DNA of 64,000 bases from Calothrix parasitica NIES-267 (GCF_002368095.1 NZ_AP018227.1:3195563-3259562), one strand, 5' to 3'. Counted from the stretch's first letter, positions 24,641-33,599 are shown. Made by a program: numbers and translations. The notes: a model not told the origin generated them from the letters alone.

Positions 24641-27013
24641 ATGAGCTACTATATTTCTTCACGTTTTGAAGATAAACTTGCCGTTCACATTACTAAAAAT
24701 TATCTTGACCTTCCCAATGTTAGAGTACCTTTGATTTTGGGTATTCACGGACGCAAGGGTGAAGGAAAATCGTTTCAGTGTGAATTGGTTTTTAAGAAAA
24801 TGGGTGTGGAGGTAACTCACATTTCTGGTGGTGAGTTGGAAAGTCCGGATGCTGGTGACCCAGCACGGTTGATTCGGTTGCGCTATCGGGAAACGGCTGA
24901 ATTAATCAAGGTGCGCGGTAAAATGTGCGTGTTGATGATTAATGATTTGGATGCTGGGGCTGGACGTTTTGATGAGGGTACCCAGTACACGGTGAATACG
25001 CAGTTGGTAAACGCTACGTTGATGAATATTGCGGATAATCCTACTGACGTGCAGTTACCGGGTAGTTACGATTCTACTCCTTTGCATCGCGTTCCAATTA
25101 TTGTGACGGGAAATGATTTCTCTACTTTGTATGCTCCCTTGGTTCGGGATGGAAGAATGGAGAAATTTTATTGGGAACCCGATAGAGATGACAAAGTGGG
25201 AATTGTTGGGGGAATTTTTAGCGAAGATGGATTTTCAAAGCAAGATGTAGCACAGCTTGTAGATACTTTCCCTCTTGCTGCTGTTGATTTCTATAGTGCA
25301 TTGCGATCGCGAATTTATGACGAGCAGATTCGACACTTTATTCACGATAAGGGAGTCGATCAAGTTTCTTCCCAGGTTGTCAACAGCAACAATGTTCCAT
25401 CATTTAGGAAACCGAATTTTGGCTTATCGGATTTGATGACGATGGCTAACTTAATGGTCGAGGAACAACACCGGGTGGATGATTCGCAGTTAGTAGAAGA
25501 ATATAATAAAGGTGCTTTACGACATCAAAAGTATTTTGTCCCCCAAACCTCACAGACAGGGGTTTATGAAGCAAGACCGACTTCGCATTTTGACGCGGAT
25601 TTACCAGTTTATCAAGCAAGACCAACCGCAAATTTTGACGAGACATTACCAACTTACCACGCCAGACCCAGCCATCAAACCCAAGCGGAAGCGGTACATA
25701 TTCCCGATATCCCTACGGGTCAATTAGGAACTGGTAGAAATCGCAGTGTTGGACAAAACCCTAATAGAGGAATTTATGATATGTCATTAGCATCAACTCA
25801 CGTTGGACCAGAAATTCTCAGCTATATGCAGAAAATCTTGGCATCGGGAAATCATCTGAGTATAGACTATTCTGATAACGGTAAAAGTGGCTGGAAAAAG
25901 TTTTCCACTCACGAAATAGATGATATGGCCGATGCAATTGGAGATTTAGAAAGATGTTTAGTTAAGCATACCGACGATTATGTTCGAGTAGCTGGAATCG
26001 ATTACAAAACTAAACAAGCAGTCATGGAAACCATCATCCAAGACCCCAACGAAACCAATGGCTCAACTTTCCATTATCCACCTACACAGACTTTATACCC
26101 CAGTAAACAAATCAGCGAAAATTCAACTTTCCGCTATCCAGAATCGAAACTAGATTCCCACAAACAAATCGGTGGTTCGACTTTCCGTTATCCAGAAACA
26201 GTGACTCCAAACTACAAAAAACAAAGTAGCGATTCGAGTTTCCAATATCCAGAAACATCCAAACAAATAGGTGGTTCGACTTTCCATTATCCAGAAACAT
26301 CTACTCCAAATTACAGCGAACAAAGTAGCGATTCCACTTTCCATTATCCAGAAACATCTAAACAAATAGGGGGTTCAACTTTCCGTTATCCAGAAACATC
26401 AACTCCCCATTACAGCGAACAAAGCAGCGATTCCACTTTCCATTATCCAGAAACATCTAAACAAATAGGTGGTTCGACTTTCCGTTATCCAGAAACATCA
26501 ACTGTCAACGATGGGATAGGTGGTTCGACTTTCCGTTATCCAGAAACAGCTAAAACCTACAACAACGTACAAAGTAGCGATTCAACCTTCCAGTATCCAG
26601 ATTCCGACCCATTTCCTCATACCCATACAGCCGCTCATAGTCCAACAGCTACCAGCAATCCCAACCAAGTTGGAAGTAATTATCACACCTACGGTGCGAG
26701 TAATGCAAATAACGCACAGATATCTTCAGCCCATTTACAGCTAGAAGTATTAGAGCAAATGCGAGAAATTTTAGCGACGGGAGCGCATATAGGTATAGAA
26801 TACGTGGACCAGCGTAGATTCAGTACGGGTTCCTGGAAGAGTTACGCAGGACATCAGATAGAAGATATGGCCGAAGCGATTGCTGCTTTAGAAGCGTGTT
26901 TAGTAGAACATAATAACGACTATATACGCATTTTTGGAATTGACCCCCAAGCCAAGCGACGGTTAGCTGAAATAATGGTTCAACGTCCCGCTGGGAAACT
27001 TGCTATTAAGTAA
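24641..27013 (+). CDS. rca: RuBisCO activase with two RbcS-like (SSUL) domains and a long repeat linker
   Basis: A 790-residue protein. Residues 1-290 are the cyanobacterial RuBisCO activase AAA+ domain: Walker A GIHGRKGEGKS (34-44), CVLMINDLDAGAGRF, IIVTGNDFSTLYAPLVRDGRM. A short repeat region follows (ARPTSHFDADLPVYQ-type units, about 305-345). Then comes RbcS-like domain 1 (about 386-470, SYMQKILASGNHLSIDY...CLVKHTDDYVRVAGID), a linker (474-656) with eleven STF(R/H/Q)YPE-type motifs, and RbcS-like domain 2 (about 695-785). Cyanobacterial activases usually carry one such domain, which docks to RuBisCO and recruits the enzyme to carboxysomes. Doubling should raise avidity. It remodels inhibited RuBisCO and lies 20 kb from rbcLXS. 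Confidence 0.93.
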   Translation: MSYYISSRFEDKLAVHITKNYLDLPNVRVPLILGIHGRKGEGKSFQCELVFKKMGVEVTHISGGELESPDAGDPARLIRLRYRETAELIKVRGKMCVLMINDLDAGAGRFDEGTQYTVNTQLVNATLMNIADNPTDVQLPGSYDSTPLHRVPIIVTGNDFSTLYAPLVRDGRMEKFYWEPDRDDKVGIVGGIFSEDGFSKQDVAQLVDTFPLAAVDFYSALRSRIYDEQIRHFIHDKGVDQVSSQVVNSNNVPSFRKPNFGLSDLMTMANLMVEEQHRVDDSQLVEEYNKGALRHQKYFVPQTSQTGVYEARPTSHFDADLPVYQARPTANFDETLPTYHARPSHQTQAEAVHIPDIPTGQLGTGRNRSVGQNPNRGIYDMSLASTHVGPEILSYMQKILASGNHLSIDYSDNGKSGWKKFSTHEIDDMADAIGDLERCLVKHTDDYVRVAGIDYKTKQAVMETIIQDPNETNGSTFHYPPTQTLYPSKQISENSTFRYPESKLDSHKQIGGSTFRYPETVTPNYKKQSSDSSFQYPETSKQIGGSTFHYPETSTPNYSEQSSDSTFHYPETSKQIGGSTFRYPETSTPHYSEQSSDSTFHYPETSKQIGGSTFRYPETSTVNDGIGGSTFRYPETAKTYNNVQSSDSTFQYPDSDPFPHTHTAAHSPTATSNPNQVGSNYHTYGASNANNAQISSAHLQLEVLEQMREILATGAHIGIEYVDQRRFSTGSWKSYAGHQIEDMAEAIAALEACLVEHNNDYIRIFGIDPQAKRRLAEIMVQRPAGKLAIK
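26057..26610 (+). repeat. in-frame coding repeats in the activase linker
   Basis: Eleven copies of a heptapeptide-like motif, consensus S-(T/S)-F-(R/H/Q)-Y-P-(E/D/P), alternating GGSTFRYPETST and SDSTFHYPETSK contexts. At the DNA level the unit is CGACTTTCCGTTATCCAGAAACA. High DNA identity among the middle copies shows recent expansion. Confidence 0.9.
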
Positions 27014-27343
27014 TGAATTGGGGACTGGGGAAATCCACTAAAAATGTAGAGACGTAGCAGTGCTACGTCTCCATAATTTGTATATTATTAGCAGCAATTA
27101 ACCGCTATTTTCTATTTAAAAACACGAAGAGAGATAAACTTTTTTAACATCTTATATCATTATTAAAAACCGCCTGAGAATAAATTATTAGGCTCAAATA
27201 CAAATCTCTCTTTACTTCTTTCCTCTGCGTTCTCCGCGTCTCTGCGGTTTTTTATCAGTAATCTTCTACCGGGAAGGGAGTAGGTTAGAAAATTAATTAA
27301 TAACCTCTAACCTTTAACCTTTTACCTCTAACCTCTAACCTTT
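27014..27343. other. intergenic region after rca
   Basis: Contains the palindrome AGAGACGTAGCA-GTGCTACGTCTCC (about 27048-27073), which may act as a terminator for rca although no T-run follows. It also has a TCTGCGTTCTCCGCGTCTCTGCG repeat (about 27225) and a TAACCTCTAACCTTT STRR array (27298-27343). No gene is seen. Confidence 0.5.
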
Positions 27344-27814
27344 TTAATCCGGTAATTTAATCTTCGGAGAACCAGTTTCTTCGGAAACCCTTTCAATCTT
27401 AAAATTCTCAATATTATCTTCAAATCGATTGAAAACAACTCTAATCTCGCTATAACCGATTGCAATTGAAGCACCTTTAGGCTTATTACACTTCACTCTC
27501 ATTAAAGTTTGAAAACCACCGAAGCGCTCGTTAACATAAAAGCTGCGTTTACAACCAAAACCAATAAAACCTTCCAAAGCTAACTGATTCAAAGCAGCTA
27601 CACCCATGCGACTATCAATCAAGGATTTTATTTGATTTATCTCTTGTTTTTGATTCATTCTCACCCATTTATCTTTTGATTGAGCAGCTTGAGAATGTAT
27701 CGATTGAGAAACCTTTTGTTTTGATGTTGCAGAAACTTGATTATTCATCAACCATAATAACGGACTAAGTACCAAAATTGATGCAACAGCTAATTTTTTC
27801 ATAGTATGATTCAT
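27344..27814 (-). CDS. hypothetical exported protein
   Basis: A 156-residue protein with a signal peptide (MKKLAVASILVLSPLLWLMNNQVSA, whose Met is residue 5; cleavage near 30). The mature part has a charged helical segment (KDKWVRMNQKQEINQIKSLIDSR) and a pair of Cys (GCKRSF and RVKCNK) that could form a disulfide. No family is recognised; it is probably periplasmic. It ends close to an STRR array. Confidence 0.6.
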   Translation of the reverse strand: MNHTMKKLAVASILVLSPLLWLMNNQVSATSKQKVSQSIHSQAAQSKDKWVRMNQKQEINQIKSLIDSRMGVAALNQLALEGFIGFGCKRSFYVNERFGGFQTLMRVKCNKPKGASIAIGYSEIRVVFNRFEDNIENFKIERVSEETGSPKIKLPD

Positions 27815-27910
27815 AGTAATTTTTAAGAATATAATATAGTTGATAATTTATGACTAATTAAAATTGAATTTGTTCCCGACCAAATATTTATAGGAGCAGG
27901 ATTTTTTAAA

Positions 27911-28987
27911 CTAAGAACCTATTGATTCTACCTTTAATTTATAAGTAGCATTGCCGCGAATAGCATTAACAGTAATATAATATTCACCTGTTTCTAAAAA
28001 CAACCGAACATTGCTGGCTTTCTCTGCATGAATTCTCGGTTCACCAACCTTAAATAATTCAAAAATAGCATGATTATCTAAAGAAGTAATCACGATTCTA
28101 AAATCTTGTTTCGGTGCAACTTCCAACCGATAAATTACAGTTTCACCTCTGACCACAGCATCTTCCACAAGCTGATATTCTTCCCCATTCGTAAAACTAA
28201 TTAACTGACCTTTACGAATACTCAATAACTCATTAATTAACTGCTGAGTTAAACCTTCACCAAGCATTGCTTCATAGGTTTGCATTCCCACAAATCCATC
28301 AACAACTAAACCCTGACGCTGCTGAAAGTGTTTTACAGTTTGTTCCGTTGCTTCTCCAAAATTACCATCTTCCAGAATTCCGCGAGTACTTCCTGAAACA
28401 TAATTCAAGAACTTTTGCAAAACCAAAACATCGCGTCCCTCATCACCTTTCTTTAACGGTAACTTGATAAAAGTATCTGTATTTAAATCACCAAAAAAAG
28501 CATTAACTCTATCTTCGTAAGGTATATCATGAACTTGATAACGATATAAAGCAACCCAAGTTTGTTTTCCGACAACACCATCTGCTGTTAAACCCCTATT
28601 CTCTTGAAATCCAATTACAGCTTCTTTGGTTTTTCGACCAAAATAACCATCAATCGTTAAAGGTTGTAAATCATAAACGCTAAAAATCTCCTGAAGTACT
28701 TTGACTTCCTCACCCGTACTACCTTCACGTAAAACTTCCTTTCCAGACAACCATACATCTTCATCTAGCTGTAAAATTGTTTCTGCATCGACAATTCCAT
28801 TTGATTGAAGATGACTATAAAGCTGTTGAAACTTAATTAATGCAGCTTTAGTTTTTGCACCAAAAACCCCATCAATTGGACCAAAATAGAAATTAAGCTG
28901 TTTTAAAGCGGATTGAAACTTAGTAACTTTTAATCCAGTCGCATTTTCTTCGAGAACAATAAAGCTTGTAGTCATCCTACATCCCAT
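27911..28987 (-). CDS. triple peptidoglycan-binding-domain protein with PPC-like C-terminus
   Basis: A 358-residue protein. Three PG_binding_1 repeats (about 13-72, 83-145 and 175-245) show the pattern V-x-x-(F/L)Q-x-x-L...(I/D)DG-x-FG-x-x-T-x-x-(A/V)(V/L)-x-x-FQ. The last ~70 residues (RIVITSLDNHAIFELFKV...ETGEYYITVNAIRGNATYKLKV) resemble the prepeptidase C-terminal beta-sandwich. No catalytic domain or signal peptide is visible, so how it reaches the cell wall is unclear. An alternative start is Met5 (MTTSFIVLE). Confidence 0.8.
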   Translation of the reverse strand: MGCRMTTSFIVLEENATGLKVTKFQSALKQLNFYFGPIDGVFGAKTKAALIKFQQLYSHLQSNGIVDAETILQLDEDVWLSGKEVLREGSTGEEVKVLQEIFSVYDLQPLTIDGYFGRKTKEAVIGFQENRGLTADGVVGKQTWVALYRYQVHDIPYEDRVNAFFGDLNTDTFIKLPLKKGDEGRDVLVLQKFLNYVSGSTRGILEDGNFGEATEQTVKHFQQRQGLVVDGFVGMQTYEAMLGEGLTQQLINELLSIRKGQLISFTNGEEYQLVEDAVVRGETVIYRLEVAPKQDFRIVITSLDNHAIFELFKVGEPRIHAEKASNVRLFLETGEYYITVNAIRGNATYKLKVESIGS

Positions 28988-29092
28988 CGTTATATTTATG
29001 CTTTCATAACTACATCGCTCTGTTGAAGTTTCCGGAAATATACATGGTATTTATTATACAGCTAAGCAATAGTAATATCGCCATACTATTAC

Positions 29093-29122
29093 AAACCCAG
29101 TTTTTTCAAAAAATCGGGTTTC
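29093..29122. repeat. AAACCCGG hairpin repeat copy
   Basis: AAACCCAGTTTTTT / AAAAAATCGGGTTT, a member of the dispersed hairpin family also seen at about 22975, 39830 and 52837. Confidence 0.7.
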
Positions 29123-29243
29123 TGAATTTTTAAAGTTAATTCATATTTAAGATTTAACGTAAAAAACCTGACCGTTTATAGCCAAGCTTTCCACAAATAG
29201 ATAAATATGTATGTATTTATTTATTTATTTCATCAAGGAATTA

Positions 29244-29528
29244 CTAGAATTTATTCATTGCATTCTTGAAAGCATTTTCTAAATCGTTCCAAGCGCTTTC
29301 AAAACCGACTTTCAAATCTTCCCAAGCATCTTCAGAAGCTTTACCGATTTCATCTAATTTCGCTTGTGCTTCATTACGCTTACCGGTTAAATCGTCAATC
29401 ATTTTATTGTACTCAATTGCAGCATCAGCATTAGCTTCAGCTGCTTTTGCTTTCATTTGGTCAACTTGAGCGTTGAGGTTATCAAGTTGAGCTTTTACTT
29501 TCTCTTCGTAAGCTTGCTTATTGTCCAT
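29244..29528 (-). CDS. small coiled-coil protein
   Basis: A 94-residue, highly charged, Ala-rich helical protein with heptad-like hydrophobic spacing through residues 8-75 (AYEEKVKAQLDNLNAQVDQMKAKAAEA...) and a Trp-containing end (EDAWEDLKVGFESAWNDLENAFKNAMNKF). AGGAG lies nine bases before the ATG. It resembles stress-related coiled-coil proteins common in cyanobacteria, but no defined function is known to me. Confidence 0.72.
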   Translation of the reverse strand: MDNKQAYEEKVKAQLDNLNAQVDQMKAKAAEANADAAIEYNKMIDDLTGKRNEAQAKLDEIGKASEDAWEDLKVGFESAWNDLENAFKNAMNKF

Positions 29529-29791
29529 AAAATTTATCTCCTGATAAAAGTTCTACTAAATTACACACAGGTAGTATAAGTATTATTAATTCACCTTTTC
29601 TACCTCTTTGTTATACAAATTAACTAATTTTGAAAAATCTCATCCTTAAGAGTGAAAAACTTCTATTACCATTAATGAAATTACTTAGAATTCGATTGAA
29701 TTGAATAAAATATAACGTAATTGTTCTCATCTATCTTTAGAAATAGATGCTTGTTACTGTTTCTGATTTATCCCCTAATCTCTTTTGTTGT

Positions 29792-30331
29792 TTAAAATAC
29801 AAAATCAAATTCTTTACTAATATTCCATTTTTTATTTTCATGATTTAAAAGAGTTAACTTAGAAGCAGTAAATTCAAAATGTAATTCCTTATTTTCAAAT
29901 TCATTCCAAGCAGCTTTAAATTGACTTTTCTTCAAATCCTTAAAAGCAACCGTCATATGAGGAGTAAAACCGCGAGATTTTCCAACCTTATCAACTATCC
30001 CCAAATTCGTTTCCAAATCAGACATTAACTCAAATTGCAAATTCATTAAATCCGCACTTTGAACAACATCGATATATATAACCCGAGGAACAAAAGCATT
30101 ATAACCGTCAAGGATTATCGGAATTGAACTTCTACCGATGACAAACTTTTCCAAACAATCTTCCAATTCAATAATTTGACTCGAATCCCATTCAAAAGGA
30201 GGCTGCAAAGTAATATGAGGTGGTGACTTAAAAGCGTGCTTGCTATCGTAATTATCTGCAAAATACTGCTTAATCCCAGTAGCAAAATCTTGAATTGAAT
30301 CTGGTGGTAGTAAAGCGATGAAATAAAGCAT
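29792..30331 (-). CDS. 2'-5' RNA ligase/cyclic phosphodiesterase-family protein
   Basis: A 179-residue 2H phosphoesterase. The two H-x-T motifs are PHITLQPPF (about residue 40) and PHMTVAF (about 127), with the usual N-terminal YFIALLPP. Relatives hydrolyse 2',3'-cyclic phosphates or ligate RNA through 2'-5' bonds; the biological substrate is unknown. It is single on the minus strand, and its start is followed upstream by a CAGTTATCAGT STRR array. Confidence 0.85.
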   Translation of the reverse strand: MLYFIALLPPDSIQDFATGIKQYFADNYDSKHAFKSPPHITLQPPFEWDSSQIIELEDCLEKFVIGRSSIPIILDGYNAFVPRVIYIDVVQSADLMNLQFELMSDLETNLGIVDKVGKSRGFTPHMTVAFKDLKKSQFKAAWNEFENKELHFEFTASKLTLLNHENKKWNISKEFDFVF

Positions 30332-30632
30332 TTTCAGTTATCAGTTATCAGTGAGCAGTTATCAGTTATCAGTGAACAATAATACTCCTAACTCATTACT
30401 CATTACTCATTACTCATTACCAATCTCCTTTACATTTCCTTAATATTGTCATTTCTGTGTCACAATTGTCTGGGATGCTTAAACACAATTGAATTCAGGG
30501 TACAGAGTAATGAATCAACTCTGGTTGTGGAAAAGGAATAAGAAAGATAAGAGGAAGAGTATTTACATCAGTCCCGAGACTGAAATGTTGCTGTTAGTAT
30601 CATAAATTTTCGCATCAGAGGATGGTACTAAC
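30332..30632. other. intergenic region with STRR arrays
   Basis: CAGTTATCAGTGA units (30334-30375) and ACTCATT units (30395-30420), then the upstream region of the permease gene. No gene is seen. Confidence 0.5.
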
Positions 30633-32024
30633 GTGAGTAATTCAAAAGAGAAACGAACGGTATCGGTCAAATTATCGCAAAAACAGGGTTCTCAACCACA
30701 AGCAGCTTTGGGATTAGTTGATGCTGTTGGAATAATTGTCGGAATTGTCATCGGAGCGGGTATTTTTGAAACTCCTGCTTTGGTTGCTGCAAATGCTGGT
30801 AATCCGATGGTGGTAATTGGACTGTGGTTTGCTGGTGGTGTCATCTCTTTAATTGGAGCTTTATGCTTTGCTGAGTTAGCTACGACTTATCCCCACCCTG
30901 GTGGTAGCTATTACTATTTAAATCGCGGATTTGGTAAACAGATTGCTTTTTTATTTGCTTGGGGACGTTTGACTGTAGTCCAAACTGGTTCGATTGCGAT
31001 TTTAGCTTTTGTTTTTGGTGACTATACCGCACAGATATTTAGTTTAGATGGCTTGGGTAATATTGGTAATTATTCCGCATCTATCTATGCGGGTTTAGCC
31101 ATAATTCTGTCAACTGGATTGAATATTATTGGGATTCGACAAGGTAAACGAGCGCAAAATTGGTTAAGTGCTTTAAAAATTTTGGGTTTGGTTTTAGTTG
31201 TACTTGCTGGATTGGTTGTTGCATTAAATTTTGCTCCTTCTCAACCTCTACCTACTTCGTCAAATACTAGTGGTAACAGTAACTTGGGTTTGGGATTAGT
31301 TTTTGTCCTTTTGAGTTACGGAGGTTGGAACGAAGCAGCCTTTATTTCTGCGGAATTAAAAAATGTCAAACGCAATATGCTGCATTCTCTACTATGGAGT
31401 ATTGGCATTATTACGGTAATCTATATGCTGATTAACTTCGCTTATCTCCAGGGTTTAGGAGTTTCCACAATGGCTAATTCTAAAGCTGTTGCTGCTGATT
31501 TAATGCGTAGGGTATTGGGTGAACCAGGGGCTATATTTATCAGCCTGCTTATCGCTATTTCCACTTTGGGAGCGCTGAATGCGACAATTCTTACCGGAGC
31601 TAGAAGTAACTATGCTCTCGGACAGGATTTCTCTTTATTTTCTTTCTTGGGAAAGTGGAACAATTCTACTAATACACCAATAAATGCTTATCTCCTTCAA
31701 GGTGCGATCGCCTTATTATTAATCATCCTAGGAAGCATTACTCGCAAGGGTTTTGAAACTATGGTGGATTTTACAGCACCAGTATTTTGGTTGTTTTTCT
31801 TATTAGTCGGTGTTTCTCTGTTTATACTACGATTTCGAGACAAGCAAATACACAGACCTTTCGAGGTACCGCTTTATCCATTAACACCAGTAATATTCTG
31901 TCTGACCTGTGGTTATTTACTTTACTCAAGTATCACTTATACCAAGATAGGAGCCTTAGTAGGTGTAGCTGTTGTCTTAGCTGGAATACCATTTTTATCA
32001 GCTAGCAGCAGCAGCGAACGGTGA
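30633..32024 (+). CDS. APC-family amino acid permease
   Basis: A 463-residue protein with about twelve membrane segments. The first carries the APC-family motif GIVIGAGIFETPALVAANAG (about residues 37-56), followed by GALCFAELATTYPHPGGSYYYLNRGFG. It imports or exchanges amino acids across the inner membrane; the substrate cannot be told. The start is GTG, with GAGG about 12 bases upstream. It is followed after 33 bases by the methyltransferase-domain lipoprotein gene, so the two are probably co-transcribed. Confidence 0.9.
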   Translation: MSNSKEKRTVSVKLSQKQGSQPQAALGLVDAVGIIVGIVIGAGIFETPALVAANAGNPMVVIGLWFAGGVISLIGALCFAELATTYPHPGGSYYYLNRGFGKQIAFLFAWGRLTVVQTGSIAILAFVFGDYTAQIFSLDGLGNIGNYSASIYAGLAIILSTGLNIIGIRQGKRAQNWLSALKILGLVLVVLAGLVVALNFAPSQPLPTSSNTSGNSNLGLGLVFVLLSYGGWNEAAFISAELKNVKRNMLHSLLWSIGIITVIYMLINFAYLQGLGVSTMANSKAVAADLMRRVLGEPGAIFISLLIAISTLGALNATILTGARSNYALGQDFSLFSFLGKWNNSTNTPINAYLLQGAIALLLIILGSITRKGFETMVDFTAPVFWLFFLLVGVSLFILRFRDKQIHRPFEVPLYPLTPVIFCLTCGYLLYSSITYTKIGALVGVAVVLAGIPFLSASSSSER

Positions 32025-32057
32025 ACAGTTATCAGCTTTAATAAAGGAGAAAAAATC

Positions 32058-32723
32058 ATGATTGTCGAACGTATCAAAACTTTAGTTGTTATCGGTTTGA
32101 GTATTTCAACTTTAGGAATGATTAGCTGTAGTAAAGAGAGTGTACAAGCGGAGCAGAACCTAAATTCACAAGCTGAAACACCATCAGTAATTATCTCAGA
32201 AACTCCCAAAGCTGATGTGCCTTATGTACCAACAGCCAATGAAGTTGTGGAGAAAATGCTAGAAATGGCTAAGGTTTCGAGTAACGATATCGTTTACGAT
32301 TTAGGTAGCGGTGATGGACGTATTCCTATCGCTGCTGTTAAACAATATGATGCTCAAAAAGCGACTGGTGTGGAAATTAATCCCGATTTAGTTCAAGAAA
32401 GTCGAGATAATGCTAAAAAATCTGGTGTCAGCGATAAAGTCAAGTTTTTACAACAAGACTTATTCAAAACAGACTTAAGCGATGCAACGGTAGTAACTCT
32501 ATATTTATTACCTGCAATCAACTTGAAATTACGACCCAAATTATTACAAGAACTCAAACCAGGTACCAGAATAATTTCCCACGCTTTTGACATGGGAGAT
32601 TGGAAACCAGAGAGAGTCGAGCAAGTAAAAGATAAAAGCGGTCGAACCTACACCCTCTACCAGTGGACTGTACCCGAAAACGTTCCCAAAAACCTACTCG
32701 AACAAGGAACGAGTAATGAGTAA
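32058..32723 (+). CDS. SAM methyltransferase-domain lipoprotein
   Basis: A 221-residue protein with a lipoprotein signal (residues 1-24, lipobox GMISC, Cys25) and then PYVPTANEVVEKMLEMAKV. A class I methyltransferase fold follows: motif I VYDLGSGDGRIPIAA (about 85-99), GVEINPDLV and KFLQQDLF. Strong ribosome binding site AAGGAG. The export signal on a SAM-binding domain is odd, because SAM is cytoplasmic. Either the N-terminus is a membrane anchor facing the cytoplasm or the domain has another role. The last residues (GTSNE) are read from an adjacent STRR array. Confidence 0.8.
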   Translation: MIVERIKTLVVIGLSISTLGMISCSKESVQAEQNLNSQAETPSVIISETPKADVPYVPTANEVVEKMLEMAKVSSNDIVYDLGSGDGRIPIAAVKQYDAQKATGVEINPDLVQESRDNAKKSGVSDKVKFLQQDLFKTDLSDATVVTLYLLPAINLKLRPKLLQELKPGTRIISHAFDMGDWKPERVEQVKDKSGRTYTLYQWTVPENVPKNLLEQGTSNE

Positions 32724-32850
32724 TGAGTAGCGAGTAATGAGTAATGAGTAATGAGTAGCGAGTAATGAGTAGCGAGTAATGAGTAGCGAGTTAAAGAACT
32801 AATAATTTCATTACCAACTACCAACTACCAACTACCAATTACCAATTACC
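32712..32850. repeat. GAGTAAT/GAGTAGC and ACCAACT tandem arrays
   Basis: Tandem GAGTAATGAGTAGC units, then ACTACCA and CAATTAC units. STRR-type spacer between the methyltransferase gene and the TetR gene. Confidence 0.7.
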
Positions 32851-32860
32851 AATCTTGCCA

Positions 32861-32878
32861 ACATTCCGACCGGTATGT
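32861..32878. promoter_or_regulatory. probable TetR-family operator (autoregulatory)
   Basis: ACATTCCGACCGGTATGT, an imperfect palindrome with consensus ACATACC-N-N-C-(T/C)GGTATGT, 29 bases upstream of the TetR start. The same palindrome type is found before the efflux adaptor gene. Confidence 0.65.
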
Positions 32879-32906
32879 ATGATAGATAATCATATATATT
32901 CATTTA

Positions 32907-33515
32907 ATGATGGCAACTGTTGTAGAGAATAGAGAAACCAAACAAAAGCTGTTGGAAACTGCTTTGAATTTAATTTGGGAAAATAATTACGATTGCGTGG
33001 GAATTGTTCAAATTTGTACGCAAGCAGGAGTTACTAAAGGTGCTTTTTACCACTACTTTAAATCAAAGTCTGATTTAGCAGCAGCAGCATTAGAAGCACG
33101 CTGGTTAAACGTTAGGAATAGTTTTGACAGCGTGTTTTCTCCGCAAAATACATCTTTAGAAAGAGTTGATTATTACTGCGACCTGATAATATCCATGCAA
33201 GCAGAAAAACACGCTCAAACCGGACGAGTACTTGGTTGTCCGTTTATCTCTACAGGTCAAAGTACCAGCGAAGATAAGCTCAGAAGCATTTCTGTTGATA
33301 TTACTGAGCGAATGAATAAATATCTTACTTCTCTTGTTGTCGATGCTCAACGCGAAGGTATAGTAGATAAGGATTTAAATGCAGTTGACATTGCAAGATA
33401 CATGTATGTATTTGTACAAGGAGTCTTAACTATAGGTAGAGTAAAAAATGATTTGGAGTCTGTTAAAACTGATTTAAAACCGGGACTATTAAGGATATTA
33501 GGTGCGTCTAGATAA
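32907..33515 (+). CDS. TetR-family transcriptional regulator
   Basis: A 202-residue protein with the N-terminal TetR helix-turn-helix: KQKLLETALNLIWENNYDCVGIVQICTQAGVTKGAFYHYFKSKSDL (recognition helix TKGAFYHYF). The C-terminal domain is the ligand and dimer part and contains GCPFI, seen in AcrR/NemR-like members. It is located between two matching palindromic operators and upstream of an RND efflux system, so it probably represses both itself and the efflux genes until an inducer binds. Confidence 0.92.
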   Translation: MMATVVENRETKQKLLETALNLIWENNYDCVGIVQICTQAGVTKGAFYHYFKSKSDLAAAALEARWLNVRNSFDSVFSPQNTSLERVDYYCDLIISMQAEKHAQTGRVLGCPFISTGQSTSEDKLRSISVDITERMNKYLTSLVVDAQREGIVDKDLNAVDIARYMYVFVQGVLTIGRVKNDLESVKTDLKPGLLRILGASR

Positions 33516-33581
33516 ATATTTCATGGGTTTATTAATTGTCTGCAACGGAAAACTGTAAAAAAAGAAAAATTTTTCAGACTA

Positions 33582-33599
33582 ACATACCAACTGGTATGC
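33582..33599. promoter_or_regulatory. probable TetR-family operator before efflux genes
   Basis: ACATACCAACTGGTATGC, a near-perfect palindrome matching the site at 32861-32878, located 53 bases upstream of the adaptor gene. Confidence 0.7.

Noticed and set aside
25446-25727. Frames on both strands within rca
   Set aside because: They are shadows of the activase linker repeats.
26057-26610. Regular repeats that could look like a CRISPR array
   Set aside because: They are in frame in the activase gene, with no unique spacers of constant length and no cas genes nearby.
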